From contig CAVOLM010000044.1 in NCBI GenBank assembly GCA_963696675.1, positions 1 to 64,000 of the forward strand: a stretch of 64,000 nt of DNA, given 5' to 3'. The translations under genes were made by a program, and so were the position numbers. Origin of the DNA: DATBVX01 sp963696675. GTDB taxonomy: Bacteria > Pseudomonadota > Gammaproteobacteria > Steroidobacterales > Steroidobacteraceae. This document shows positions 1 through 8,607 of this stretch, piece after piece (positions within the stretch are counted from its first letter, which is position 1; each line of letters opens with the position of its first letter). Below the pieces are notes generated by a model. That model had not been told where the DNA came from and ran no database searches. It saw nothing but the letters and a program-made list of their open reading frames with translations.

Positions 1-1
1 G

Positions 2-232
2 ACAGGGAAATGGAAGACCGCGCTGCAGATGTGCTCGCTGGTCTGCCTGATGCTGGGATATCGCTATTCCATCGATTTCCTGATAGTGAAGACGGAAGTG
101 GACCTCGTGATTGTGGGGATCGGTATCGTGCTGGTGTCTATGTTCTTCTCGCTGGTGAGCGCCTATACCTATGTCAAGTCCTTCATTCGCGCCATCCTGG
201 AGAGGAACAAAGCCAGGGAACAAAGCGTATGA
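2..232 (+). CDS. pgsA: CDP-diacylglycerol-glycerol-3-phosphate 3-phosphatidyltransferase, C-terminal part
   Basis: Only the last 76 residues are present; the gene enters from the left edge. It begins with GKWKTALQMCSLVCLMLGYR, which matches the conserved GK-x-KT-x-LQ stretch near the end of PgsA, the inner-membrane enzyme of phosphatidylglycerol synthesis. Two hydrophobic segments follow, then a short basic tail ending at TGA 230-232. The catalytic CDP-alcohol phosphotransferase motif would lie upstream, outside the window, so the assignment rests on the C-terminal pattern. Another CDP-alcohol phosphatidyltransferase is possible. Confidence 0.62.
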   Translation, partial: TGKWKTALQMCSLVCLMLGYRYSIDFLIVKTEVDLVIVGIGIVLVSMFFSLVSAYTYVKSFIRAILERNKAREQSV

Positions 233-267
233 GCAGTCACCATCCCACAGCATTATATGGAGTAACT

Positions 268-1007
268 ATGATGAGCCTATTGCGTTTCCTCGCGTGTCTT
301 CCTCTTGTCGCATTGCTCGCAGCCTGTGATCCCACTGCCCAGTCCTACCCCAAGTGGTATTTCAACGAGGGGTATTCTCTCAAGGCCTGTCTGGACAAGG
401 TGGATAACGATCAGGACGGTCTCATGGACTGCGATGACCCGGACTGCGCCTACTTTGCGAACTGCCTGGCCCGCGGCCCGGAAACCTCCGACCAGAGCTG
501 TTCCGACGGGTACGACAACGATTCGGATGGGAAGACCGACTGTCTCGACAGCTCCTGCCAGAAAATGGCGGTCTGTGCGACCGGCGAGACGGAAGACAAT
601 GATGAAACCTGTTCCGACGGCTATGACAATGACGGTGACGGCTACATCGACTGCAGCGATTATTCCTGCTCCCAGGCCGTCGCGGTAACGGTCTGCGGGG
701 TGAAGGAACCGGAAAATACGAACGCAGCCTGCTCGGACAACAAGGACAACGACAATAACGGCTACATCGACTGCCTGGATTTCGGCTGCACGAAGAATAA
801 TCCCGCGGTGACTGTCTGCTGGACAGAGAATAACGAACCGGAAGACACGGAAGAAGGTGCTCCGATGTGAAGGACAATGACCGGAACGGCTACGTCGACT
901 GCAATGAGAAAGGGTGCTGCAAGACGAAAGTGTGCACCGGCAAGGGCACATGCAGAATACGACCCGGACCCTCCTTCCCGCCGGACCCCCCTGGCGGGGC
1001 GCTGTGA
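268..1007 (+). CDS. Lipoprotein with five DND-x-DG/Cys repeats (one frameshift)
   Basis: A signal peptide ending LVALLAAC, with lipidation Cys20, is followed by four repeats of the form C-x-D-x-x-D-N-D-x-D/N-G-x-x-D-C-x-D-x-x-C. A fifth repeat (CSDVKDNDRNGYVDC) lies in another frame after a one-base deletion near 856, and reading then continues to TGA 1005-1007. Asp-rich repeats framed by Cys pairs resemble the thrombospondin type-3-like, Ca-binding 'putative metal-binding' repeats common in Myxococcota and relatives. Calcium binding is inferred from the Asp spacing. The start at 268 (or the adjacent ATG at 271) has GGAG at 259-262. No enzymatic domain is visible; it is probably an outer-membrane surface protein. 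Confidence 0.72.
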
Positions 1008-1149
1008 CCACGAAGGGATGGGAACTGCAGGGAGGGCGTCGGAGCCGACTTGCTCGCCGGATGAGAGAGGGGACGATTGGGTGTTGCGAATGAGTGGCTC
1101 ACGAATCATCCGGAAAACCATGGTTTTCTCTGCAGATTTTCTTCAGGGT

Positions 1150-2075
1150 ATGGCGCTTCTCTTCGTTTTTTCCTGGCTCTTGCGCAAGCCTGTACGCGGA
1201 AAGATACCCTCGACCTCGTACCCCGTAAGGTGCCAGACACACCTGTCAAACCGGGTGAACGACTCACTCCGCCAGAATTCGTCAAGAAGCTCCGAGAAAG
1301 TCCGGAAATCTTCAGTGTCGAACTTCCGATGTCGGTGACCCCCCGATATCATCCCCGGCTGGATACGTCGTATCAGGGTTCCCTCTCCGTGGGAATCGGG
1401 ACGAAGGGATATCTCGCCCAGGGGGCTCAGCTTCCCCGGGAAGGACCCTACCACCGCATCCTGCCGCTCGTCCAGTCCCGCGGGACGAGTTATGGTTCGG
1501 ATAAGCTCGTGAAGGCCCTCCTCCGGGCCGGTGAGAAGGTGGCGAAAAGATATCCCGGCAGCATTCTGAATGTGGGGAACATCACCAAAGGAGGAGGCGG
1601 AGCCATCTACTGGAGCTTCTCGCACAACACCGGGCTCGACGCGGATATCGCCTTCTATGCTTTCGACTCGAACGGTCGTCTCTACAAGCCCGACAAGCTC
1701 TTCAACTTTCGCTCCGATGGCCGGAGCACTTACGATGACGGGAAATACACCTTTAATCCCACGGAACTGGGAGCTTGTGAAGGCCTGATCACGGACCCGA
1801 ACATCGACCTCCACTATATCTTCGTCTCCTCGCTCCTGAAGGCAAAAGTGCTCGAGTTTGCCCAGAAGCAGGAGAAAGAATCGCCCCAGCTCATCGCACA
1901 CGCTTCCCATGTGCTTCTCCAACCGAGCCCCAAACTGCCGCATACCAATCATTTCCATGTGCGCATCTATTGCCCCAAGGAGGACATCCTGGAGGGGTGC
2001 CAGAGCAAGAGCAAGCACAGTGCGAACTACAATCCCTGGCCTGGGGAGCTGAATGCCCGCATCGAGACCTCCTGA
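1150..2075 (+). CDS. mepA: Penicillin-insensitive murein endopeptidase, lipoprotein form (one frameshift)
   Basis: This is a peptidase M74/LAS-type zinc endopeptidase that cleaves peptidoglycan cross-links. The zinc-site motifs SHNTGLDADIAF and HTNHFHVRIYC are both present, separated as in MepA. Restoring one T in the T-run at 1167-1172 gives a start at ATG 1150 with the signal peptide MALLFVFFLALAQAC, so the protein would be lipid-anchored; E. coli MepA is a soluble periplasmic protein. The C-terminus ends just before a HEAT-repeat reading frame, and one added base at about 2068 would fuse the two. The family call is firm; the exact start and end are less so. Confidence 0.82.
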
Positions 2076-2077
2076 AG

Positions 2078-2869
2078 GTGACGAGAGAGAAAGACCCGGA
2101 GAGACACGCGAAGGCCCTCATGCTCCTCGGCATTCTCGGCGTTCCGGAAGCTCTGCCGGAGGTCCTGGCTGCACTGGAGAACTCCCATGCGCAGGTGAGG
2201 CAGTTCGCGCTCGATGCCCTTCTGCATTTGGGGGAAGAAGAGCATGTGGAGAGGGTCCTTCAGGCGCTGAAGAAGGAGACCGATGCCTATGCGCTCGCGA
2301 AGGGTTTCGAGTTCCTCCTGAAATATCCGACTGCTCAGGGGGCCGATTTTATGGGCACTTACCTGAAGGATTCCCGCCAGTATACCGATCTCGTGGGGGA
2401 GACCTTCGAGCTGCGGGTCACCGCTTCGGAATATCTGGGCAAAATGGCACAGCTCACCGTGGTTCCCAGGCTCATCGAGATGCTCGACTCCGAGGATGCG
2501 CTCTTCCGCAGAAGCGTGGCCCTCGCTCTTGGGCGCCTTACCAACCACACCATCCCGGTGCCCTGGGATGCGGAGGAGTTGCCGAAGGAGGTTCTCCCAG
2601 AAGGTCAAGGCGGAATGGGGCACCTGGTGGAAGAGAATCAGAAGTACCCCCGTTCGCATCTGCTCGTGAAAGGTTTCCTGCTCCGGGGCTTTCATGTGCC
2701 GACCCTGAATAAGAAAGCCATCTCGGAGCTCGTCTATGCGGTGAACGATCTGCCCCATATCTCCTGGAATGCCCAGGTCGTGCTCATCGACCTGACCGGC
2801 AAGGATTCCAAGTGTCTGCAATGGGACAAATACGACTCCTTCACCATCTGGTCCCGTCTGGTGGAGTAG
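2078..2869 (+). CDS. HEAT-repeat protein or C-terminal HEAT domain of the preceding endopeptidase
   Basis: About 260 residues are mostly helical repeats typical of HEAT/PBS-lyase domains, for example HAKALMLLGILGVPEALPEV, QVRQFALDALLHLGEEEHVE and FRRSVALALGRLTNHTIPVP. The GTG at 2078 is the first in-frame start after the mepA stop and has no clear ribosome binding site. Its reading frame continues open upstream into mepA. Inserting one base near 2068 would read IETLLKVTREKD and join the two genes. Given the indel rate in this sequence, a single MepA-HEAT protein is likely. HEAT domains usually mediate protein contacts; no catalytic motif is visible. Confidence 0.62.
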   Translation: MTREKDPERHAKALMLLGILGVPEALPEVLAALENSHAQVRQFALDALLHLGEEEHVERVLQALKKETDAYALAKGFEFLLKYPTAQGADFMGTYLKDSRQYTDLVGETFELRVTASEYLGKMAQLTVVPRLIEMLDSEDALFRRSVALALGRLTNHTIPVPWDAEELPKEVLPEGQGGMGHLVEENQKYPRSHLLVKGFLLRGFHVPTLNKKAISELVYAVNDLPHISWNAQVVLIDLTGKDSKCLQWDKYDSFTIWSRLVE

Positions 2870-2881
2870 AGGCCCTCTCCG

Positions 2882-4033
2882 ATGACTGAGACATATTCCC
2901 GACAAGCGCTGGTGCTCGCCGGCATTCCGGAACAGGATGCGGATATCTTTTATGCCACCGGTCTTCCGGTGCTCGATCCCGTGATTGTCATCCGGGACAT
3001 TGCCACCGGGGAGACTCAGGTGCTCGCCTCGGAGCTGGAAAAGCCCGAAGTGGTGAAAGCGGGCCGAAACCTGGGTTTCCTCTCCCTGGAAGACTATGCC
3101 GACATCGCCCGAATACGCTACGGACATCGTTCCTCTATGGTGTCTGCGCTCTATGCGGCCCTTCGGGAATTGAGCTATGCGGAAGGTGCTCGTCCCGGAG
3201 GGTTTTCCTCACGGGTATGCCACGTTTCTCCAGAGCCGCGGTGTGGTCGTGGAGGTGAAGCTTCCCCCGTTCTTCGAGGCGCGTGCCGTAAAGACCCCGA
3301 AAGAGCTTGCCTGCATCAGGAGCTGTGCAGAAGCGGCCTGTCAGGCGTTCTCTCTCGTGCGGGAGATGCTGACGACTGCAACCATCGGAGAGGGCGTTCT
3401 GAAACTCTCGGACAAACCGCTGACCGCCAGGCGACTTCAGGAGGAGCTCGCCCGTTTCCTCTTCTTCCGGGGATTCACCTCACCGAAGCTCATCGTCGCG
3501 GCCGGTCGGGCATCCGTAAACCCCCATGCCTCGAGCTCGGGCCCGCTGAGGCAGGGGCTGCCCATCGTGGTGGATATTTGTCTCCGGTCCCTCGAGAGCC
3601 ATTACTGGGCCGATATGTCCCGGACCTTCGTCAAGGGGGCCGCCTCGGGTAAAATCCGGCGGATGCACGAGGCCGTGCTCGAGGCGCAACGGATTTCCGC
3701 CTCGCTCGTCCGTGATGGAATGGACGCGCAGACGGTTCACCAGAGCGTGGTGGAGCATTTCCTCTTTCGGGGCTTTCCCACCCGGCTGGTGCGTGGTCGG
3801 ATGCAGGGATTCTTCCGAGTGCCACGGGACATGGTATCGGGCTCGAGGTGCACGAGCCCCCGGGGGTGGGACGGCGTCCTGAACGCCTGGTGAAAGGCAG
3901 TGTCATTGCGCTGGAGCCGGGGCTCTACTACCCGGATGCGGGGGGGGTCAGGGTCGAGGATATGTTCGTCGTCACCGTCAACCGGGCAAAGCCCCTCACC
4001 ACGCATCTCTCACAGGAGCTCGAGATTTCTTGA
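2882..4033 (+). CDS. M24-family Xaa-Pro aminopeptidase/dipeptidase (two frameshifts)
   Basis: Three frames join into one M24 'pita-bread' metallopeptidase. The N-terminal creatinase-like domain runs from ATG 2882 to about 3170, the middle from about 3177 to 3815, and the C-terminal part from about 3810 to TGA 4031-4033. All five metal ligands can be placed: the two Asp of VVDI and WADMSRTFV, the His of GHGIGLEVHEPP, the Glu of VIALEPGLYY and the Glu of GGVRVEDMFVV. The enzyme releases N-terminal residues preceding proline, or splits Xaa-Pro dipeptides. It starts 12 bases after the HEAT frame ends, which suggests co-transcription. Frameshifts are near 3170 and 3810. Confidence 0.82.
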
Positions 4034-4071
4034 GCCTCTCTCCTCGGGGCCGATCGGATACCCCCGCAGAT

Positions 4072-4600
4072 TCAATGAATGGATGGGGCAGGGATCTTAC
4101 CGGAAAGCTGAAAAACCTCCTCCTCTCCGACGAGCTGGAGGAGCCTTCTGACCTGTTCGTAATCGGAATCCTTCGCAGCCATGAAACCGTTCGATCTTGA
4201 GGATACCGCTCAGTATCTGTTTCCCTCGTCCGTCTGTGTCAGGGAGAAGAAGGCTTCCTGAAGCCGCAGGGCGAGCTCCGGAGGCATCGTGCTCGCGGCG
4301 CAATAAACATCGGAGGATGACGGTCTTTCCGATGATCTTGAGAGTATCCACCGGCTTCCCGAGGGACTTCGCCACATCGAAGGTCCCCGAAAAAGGGCTG
4401 CGGCATCCACACGTTTGTCCAGCACGGCATCGAGGGCGATGAGGTGGCTGCCGAGATAGACGAGCTTGCCGAAGAACTTCCCGGGGTCGATTCCCTTCTC
4501 CTTGAAGAGCGCGAGCGGATCGAGGAATCCTGAGGCGGAGGAGCAATCCACGAAAGCGAACGTCTTTCCCTGGAGCTCCTCCAGGCTCTCGATGTGGCTC
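4072..4600 (-). CDS. PhnD-like phosphate/phosphonate ABC transporter substrate-binding protein, 5'-truncated at junction
   Basis: Read right to left, the pieces in successive frames are IESLEELQGKTFAFVDCSSA, GFLDPLALFKEKGIDPGKFF, LGSHLIALDAVLDKRVDAAA, FDVAKSLGKPVDTLKIIGKT and MPPELALRLQEAFFSLTQTD. These match the second lobe of PhnD-type periplasmic binding proteins. About three frameshifts separate them. The N-terminal lobe and signal peptide are missing: homology stops near 4595, exactly where permease sequence from the neighbouring piece begins. The stop (TGA) is at 4072-4074. The gene belongs to the left-hand DNA piece and was cut by the junction. Confidence 0.68.
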
Positions 4601-4612
4601 GATCTCGGCATA
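4591..4612. other. Probable chimeric junction between two unrelated genomic segments
   Basis: On the minus strand the permease reading (LLGAFIYAEI) is normal up to about 4605. The binding-protein reading (IESLEELQGK) is normal from about 4593 onward. Neither gene continues past this point, and they are in different frames. The shared stretch reads GAGATCGAG on the minus strand, so a short overlap may have caused the join. Gene content changes from delta-like to gammaproteobacterial at the same place. Confidence 0.7.
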
Positions 4613-4868
4613 GATGAAGGCACCCAGGAGCGCAGCCACGCCGCCGGTGACCCAGGCACCCAGGATCAGCGCGGGTGAGTGAAGATGCTGGGCAACAACG
4701 TAGGGACTCATGAAGATTCCCGCAGCCCACAACGCCACCCATGACGATCATCGTGGCGTGAAACAGGCCGAGTTTCGGTCCGAGTTGAGCCGTCGGCTCG
4801 GCGTCGCTCAACGAGGGAATCTGAGAATGGAGTTCTGCCCAAGGCCTAAGCGTAACCGATCGAGCCAT
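4600..4868 (-). CDS. APC-family amino acid permease, 5' fragment (one frameshift)
   Basis: The fragment encodes the first one and a half to two membrane segments of an amino acid-polyamine-organocation permease: LGLFHATMIVMGGVVG, then after a one-base shift near 4725 AGIFMSPYVVAQ, then ILGAWVTGGVAALLGAFIYA. The G-x-G-I-F motif after the first helix is the family's substrate-backbone binding signature. The ATG at 4868 gives an N-terminal tail of about 40 residues. Starts closer to the first helix are possible. The rest of the transporter is missing because the junction near 4600 replaces it. Confidence 0.6.
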
Positions 4869-5016
4869 AGGAACAATTACCGCATCGGTACCGCAAATAA
4901 TTTTGCAGAATCGAGCGGCACAAGAAGCGTCTGTCTTATGGCCAGGCTGAGGGATGAGAGGGGCACGCAACGCTACCAGTCACTCGGATACGCCACTGCA
5001 CTCGCCGGGGCGGTGC

Positions 5017-5655
5017 CTATCGCAGCTTCTCGAGCACGGCGCAGTAATGCAGTCTTCTCCCGAACACGAGGTTGAAGAAAGGCGGGTAAAGGTTCATGGA
5101 CTCGATCGTGTCGACCGTACGCACTGGAAATCTTTGAAGGAAGCGACTCCATGCGGCAGCCGTATGGTACCGAAACAGACACTTGACGCCGTATCCGCTG
5201 TTGGCCGCCCAATCCAGGAACGCAACCCTCTGCTGCGCCAGGAATCCATCAATCTTGTGGTCCTTGATGAAAAGGGTCCGTCGCGTGACCCGCAGCGATT
5301 CGAAGAACAGATGATCCGGATCGTTCTCGTGGTGCAAAACATCCGCCAGAATGACGACATCCATCGAGTCATCCGGAAATGGCATCGCGCGCCCGTCGTA
5401 CTCGCGGACTTCGATCGCTTCGCCGCCGCGTTTTTGAGATTCCAGGCCCAGAACGCGAACCCCGGCCGGACAATCCGGTGAACCGAGGATTGCCTTGCCC
5501 AGCATTCCGGAGCCGCAACCGACGTCAAGAACGGTGTCGTTCGGGCGCAGATACGACACGATGGTCCTGGACAGAACGGCAATTCGTTTTTGATAGATCG
5601 GATCGTGTATCTGGCGAAGTAGGAGGCCAACGAGCGATTTCCTTCCGGTGTTCAT
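5017..5655 (-). CDS. Class I SAM-dependent methyltransferase (type 11)
   Basis: A 212-residue Rossmann-fold methyltransferase. Motif I VLDVGCGSGMLG (about residues 42-53) binds S-adenosylmethionine, and a later strand reads MDVVILADVLHHENDPDHLF, as in Methyltransf_11 proteins. The C-terminus has an aromatic-rich segment (NLYPPFFNLVFGRR). The substrate cannot be told; small lipid or quinone-type substrates are common in this family. It is intact, starts at ATG 5655, and stands alone between the permease fragment and tRNA-Arg. About 150 bases separating it from the permease fragment show no further gene. Confidence 0.82.
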   Translation of the reverse strand: MNTGRKSLVGLLLRQIHDPIYQKRIAVLSRTIVSYLRPNDTVLDVGCGSGMLGKAILGSPDCPAGVRVLGLESQKRGGEAIEVREYDGRAMPFPDDSMDVVILADVLHHENDPDHLFFESLRVTRRTLFIKDHKIDGFLAQQRVAFLDWAANSGYGVKCLFRYHTAAAWSRFLQRFPVRTVDTIESMNLYPPFFNLVFGRRLHYCAVLEKLR

Positions 5656-5767
5656 TTGGCCTCAGACCAGAAAGGCGATGGGATGGTTTCGGCCCCAACT
5701 TTCCGTATATGCGTCCGTACGGCGCCAGTCGAGGCGATCAGTTATGACGTAACTATTTTATAGCTTA

Positions 5768-5844
5768 TGGCGCGCTCGGCGGGATTCGAACCCACGACCC
5801 CTGCCTTCGGAGGGCAGTACTCTATCCAGCTGAGCTACGAGCGC
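5768..5844 (-). tRNA. tRNA-Arg (anticodon CCG)
   Basis: The minus strand folds as a complete cloverleaf. Acceptor GCGCTCG pairs with CGAGCGC, the D-arm starts TAGCTCAG, the anticodon stem CTGCC/GGCAG encloses the loop CTCCGAA (anticodon CCG), and the T-arm holds GGGTTCGAATCCC. The 3' CCA is encoded (5768-5770). It reads CGG codons. No intron is visible. Confidence 0.97.
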
Positions 5845-5867
5845 GCGGAATTTGCGGAAGGGCGCGA

Positions 5868-5896
5868 ATCATAGCCTCGGCTGCTTTGCTCGTCCA
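5868..5896 (-). promoter_or_regulatory. Sigma-70-type promoter of tRNA-Arg
   Basis: On the minus strand TGGACG (5896-5891) and TATGAT (5873-5868) are separated by 17 bases. This places transcription start about 15-20 bases upstream of the mature tRNA 5' end at 5844. Spacing and the -10 box are close to consensus. Confidence 0.6.
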
Positions 5897-5905
5897 TTCA
5901 GGGGT

Positions 5906-5934
5906 TTAAGCTCGCGGAAGGAATCGCTTATACT
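5906..5934 (+). promoter_or_regulatory. Possible promoter of the cytochrome c5 gene
   Basis: TATACT at 5929-5934 is a good -10 box. At the 17-base spacing the -35 position reads TTAAGC, a weak match. Start of transcription would be about 5941, roughly 35 bases before the GTG at 5975. Confidence 0.4.
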
Positions 5935-5974
5935 TGCGCGCCCGTTTTCCGGGTCGCCAATTTCCGGTGCACAT

Positions 5975-6493
5975 GTGAGCGAGAAGCACGACGCCCAGTT
6001 CATGAATCATTTCAGTCTCGTGCTCGGGATCCTGATCGCGATCGCCATCGCGCTGTTCGTCATGGCACGCATGGTCGGCGCGGCGACCCAGGTGCAACAC
6101 GTGAAAGCGGAACAGATGGAAGTGCACGCGGTCGACGCACGCACCAAGCCGTTTGCGCAGGTTGCAGTCGCCGGCGCAGACAACTCGGCACTCGCGGTAA
6201 CCGAGGAATCCGGGGGCGCGCCCGCCGCGGCAGCGCAGCCCAAGACCGGCGAGGAGGTCTACAACGCCGCCTGTGTCGCGTGCCACGGCGCGGGCATTGG
6301 CGGGGCGCCCAAGTTCGGCGACAAGGCCGCCTGGGCCCCGCGCGTCGCCAAGGGCCCCGATGTTCTGCACATGCATGCCATCGAGGGCTTCCAAGGAACG
6401 AATGGCCTGATGCCGCCGAAGGGCGGCCGCGTGGACCTGCCCGACGAGGTGATCCGCCTCGGCGTCGACTACATGGTCGAGCACTCGCGCTAA
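5975..6493 (+). CDS. Cytochrome c5-family monoheme protein
   Basis: The GTG at 5975 gives MSEKHDAQFMNHFSLVLG, the N-terminus usual for Xanthomonadales/Pseudomonas cytochrome c5 proteins, so it is preferred over the ATG at 6002. One membrane anchor (about residues 13-32) is followed by an Ala-rich linker and a c-type heme domain with CVACH. The distal Met is probably in GLMPPKGG. It acts as a periplasmic electron carrier tethered to the inner membrane. It stands alone, convergent with comM, 44 bases apart. Confidence 0.88.
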   Translation: MSEKHDAQFMNHFSLVLGILIAIAIALFVMARMVGAATQVQHVKAEQMEVHAVDARTKPFAQVAVAGADNSALAVTEESGGAPAAAAQPKTGEEVYNAACVACHGAGIGGAPKFGDKAAWAPRVAKGPDVLHMHAIEGFQGTNGLMPPKGGRVDLPDEVIRLGVDYMVEHSR

Positions 6494-6537
6494 GGATCGG
6501 CCATCGACCGCGCGGCGCTGCGTCGCGATCACAGGAT

Positions 6538-8052
6538 TCAACTCTGCGCCGGCGCGCATTCTGCGCGCCGCAACTGGATCGCTTCGGCCAGATGAGTCTC
6601 GAGTATCGACTCAGCCTGTTCGAGATCCGCGATCGTGCGAGCCACCTTCAGAATTCGATCGTGAGCTCGCGCTGACAGGTTGAGGCGGCGCATCGCCTGT
6701 TCCAGCAGCAGCTCCGCTGGCCGCTTCAGGACGCAATGTCTGCGCACGTCGCGAGTCTGCAGGCGCGCATTGATGGCCTCACCCCGCAACGCTTGCAGCG
6801 CTCGCGCCTGCGCCACTCGCCCCGCCACTATGGCGCTCTCATCGCCCACGGCGCCGACTCGCAAGTAAGACGCCTCCGACCGCGGCATTTCGACGTGCAG
6901 ATCGATCCGATCGAGGAGCGGACCCGAGATTCGCGCGCGGTAGTGCTGGATCTGCATCTCACTGCAGCGGCAGCGGGCGTCGCGATCGCCGAGGTACCCA
7001 CACGGACACGGGTTCATCGCCGCGAGCAGCTGGAAGCGGGCGGGGAATTCCGCCTGCCGCGCGGCGCGCGAGATCGTGATGCTGCCGGTCTCCAGTGGCT
7101 CACGCAGCGCCTCGAGCACGCGCTGCGAAAACTCGGGTAACTCATCGAGAAACAGCACGCCGTTGTGCGCTAGCGAGATCTCGCCGGGGCGCGGGTGTCC
7201 TCCCCCGCCGACAAGCGCCGGAGCGGAAGCGGTGTGATGAGGCGCGCGAAACGGGCGCCGGCCCCAGTCACGCACCCGAAACCCCGTCGCGCTGATCGAG
7301 GCCACGGTCGCGGTTTCGAGCGCTTCGCGCTCGGTCATGGGCGGCAGAATGCCGGGCAGCCGATGTGCCAGCATGCTCTTGCCCGTGCCCGGCGGACCGA
7401 TGAAGAGCAGGCTGTGCCCTCCCGCCGCCGCGATCTCCACCGCGCGCTTGGCATGCGCCTGCCCGCGCACGTCGCTCAAGTCTGGATAGCCAAGCGCTGT
7501 CCCGCTCACTGTCCGTTCCGGCGCAACAGTGAAGGCGAGTGGCGTCTGTCCCGTGATATGTGCGCAGACTTCGAGCAGATGAGCGGCGGGTGCGATGCGC
7601 GCCTCGCGCACCAGCGTTGCTTCATCGAGATTCGCTTTGGGCAGGATGATGCAATGCGCCTGGCGGGCGGCCTGACAGACCGCCGGCAACATGCCGCGCA
7701 CCGCTCGCAATTCGCCGCTCAATGAAAGCTCGCCGTAGAACTCGCAGGCGGCGAGTGCTTGAGCCGGTATTTGCTCGGACGCGACCAATACGCCGAGCGC
7801 GATCGGCAGATCGAATCGCCCGCCTTCCTTGGGTAGGTCAGCCGGTGCCAGGTTGACCGTGATGCGGCCAGCGGGAAATTCAAACTGTGCAGTGGCGAGC
7901 GCCGAGCGCACGCGGTCCTTGCTCTCTTTGACCACGGCTTCGGGTAGTCCAACGATGGACAGGGCCGGGAGCCCCGCGCCGAGATGCACCTCGACGGCCA
8001 CCTGCGGGGCTTCCATTCCGTACTGAGCGCGGCTCAGGACCGTTGCCAACAT
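6538..8052 (-). CDS. comM: YifB/ComM-family Mg-chelatase-like AAA+ ATPase
   Basis: A 504-residue protein from ATG 8052 (MLATVLSRAQYGMEAPQVAV). It has an N-terminal ChlI-like domain, Walker A GPPGTGKSMLA, and a C-terminal Mg-chelatase-type helical domain with LNLSARAHDRILKVARTIAD. ComM is a hexameric helicase that aids branch migration during natural transformation. Upstream in-frame residues in an open extension do not look conserved, which supports this start. It lies 37 bases after ubiK on the same strand, the common gammaproteobacterial arrangement. It is intact. Confidence 0.93.
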   Translation of the reverse strand: MLATVLSRAQYGMEAPQVAVEVHLGAGLPALSIVGLPEAVVKESKDRVRSALATAQFEFPAGRITVNLAPADLPKEGGRFDLPIALGVLVASEQIPAQALAACEFYGELSLSGELRAVRGMLPAVCQAARQAHCIILPKANLDEATLVREARIAPAAHLLEVCAHITGQTPLAFTVAPERTVSGTALGYPDLSDVRGQAHAKRAVEIAAAGGHSLLFIGPPGTGKSMLAHRLPGILPPMTEREALETATVASISATGFRVRDWGRRPFRAPHHTASAPALVGGGGHPRPGEISLAHNGVLFLDELPEFSQRVLEALREPLETGSITISRAARQAEFPARFQLLAAMNPCPCGYLGDRDARCRCSEMQIQHYRARISGPLLDRIDLHVEMPRSEASYLRVGAVGDESAIVAGRVAQARALQALRGEAINARLQTRDVRRHCVLKRPAELLLEQAMRRLNLSARAHDRILKVARTIADLEQAESILETHLAEAIQLRRAECAPAQS

Positions 8053-8089
8053 TTGCAGCCCTCCATGGCCGCGCAGCGTCAGGGTTGAG

Positions 8090-8335
8090 CTACTTCTGGG
8101 TTTCGGCCTCGAGCTCGCGGATCCGTGCCTCGAGCGCCTCGATCTTCTCGCGGGTGCGGCGCAGGACAGCGGCCTGCACATCGAATTCGCTACGGGTCAC
8201 CAGGTCCAGACGCGCCAGGCCTGACTGCAGCACCGATTTGAAGTTGGTCTCGAGATCACGCTTGAGAGCCTGCAGGCTCTCGGGAACCGAACCCGCGAGA
8301 CGTCGCGCCAAGTCGTCGATGATTTTCGGATCCAT
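8090..8335 (-). CDS. ubiK: UbiK/YqiC-type ubiquinone biosynthesis accessory factor
   Basis: An 81-residue protein beginning MDPKIIDDLARRLAGSVPES with a C-terminal coiled coil (TREKIEALEARIRELEAE). This is the length and shape of UbiK (BMFP/DUF526), a membrane-binding helper of the aerobic ubiquinone complex. The ATG at 8335 was chosen because homology begins there; the longer open frame upstream is not conserved. It is followed at once by comM. Confidence 0.92.
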   Translation of the reverse strand: MDPKIIDDLARRLAGSVPESLQALKRDLETNFKSVLQSGLARLDLVTRSEFDVQAAVLRRTREKIEALEARIRELEAETQK

Positions 8336-8515
8336 GAGTGTTCCTTCAGATGTGGCACGCAGCATCGAAATACGCTCATCGGCCGTCAAGTCCTGCTCCC
8401 GATCAATGCACGGGGAGCAAATCGACGCGCCAAAACAGTGCGGACAGCGCACGAGTCAGTCCTCGCGGGCGGTAAGCGACTGATTCCGCGACCCCCGAGC
8501 ACCCTGAATTTCCGT

Positions 8516-8531
8516 GGCATAGAAGCTGCAT
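8516..8531 (+). promoter_or_regulatory. Sigma-54 promoter upstream of glnK-amtB
   Basis: TGGCATAGAAGCTGCA matches the RpoN consensus TGGCACG-N4-TTGCA, with GG and GC exactly 10 bases apart (the -24/-12 elements). It lies 77 bases before the glnK start, so transcription would begin about 8543. NtrC control is the usual mode for such genes; no clear NtrC site was identified in the rest of the 272-base intergenic region. Confidence 0.72.
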
Positions 8532-8607
8532 CGGGAGCTGCGCGCAGCTTAGTGCGCTCAGGAGGTATCAGCACCGCGTCGAATCTGCGCGGACCGCACA
8601 GAAATTC

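Noticed and set aside
10..267. Upstream extension of the repeat-lipoprotein frame to position 10
   Set aside because: It overlaps the pgsA C-terminus in another frame; the lipobox signal peptide fixes the start at 268-271.
4097..4738. A single 213-residue fusion of permease and binding protein
   Set aside because: The open frame runs through the junction, but the second half translates as a shadow of the binding protein; the true frame is different.
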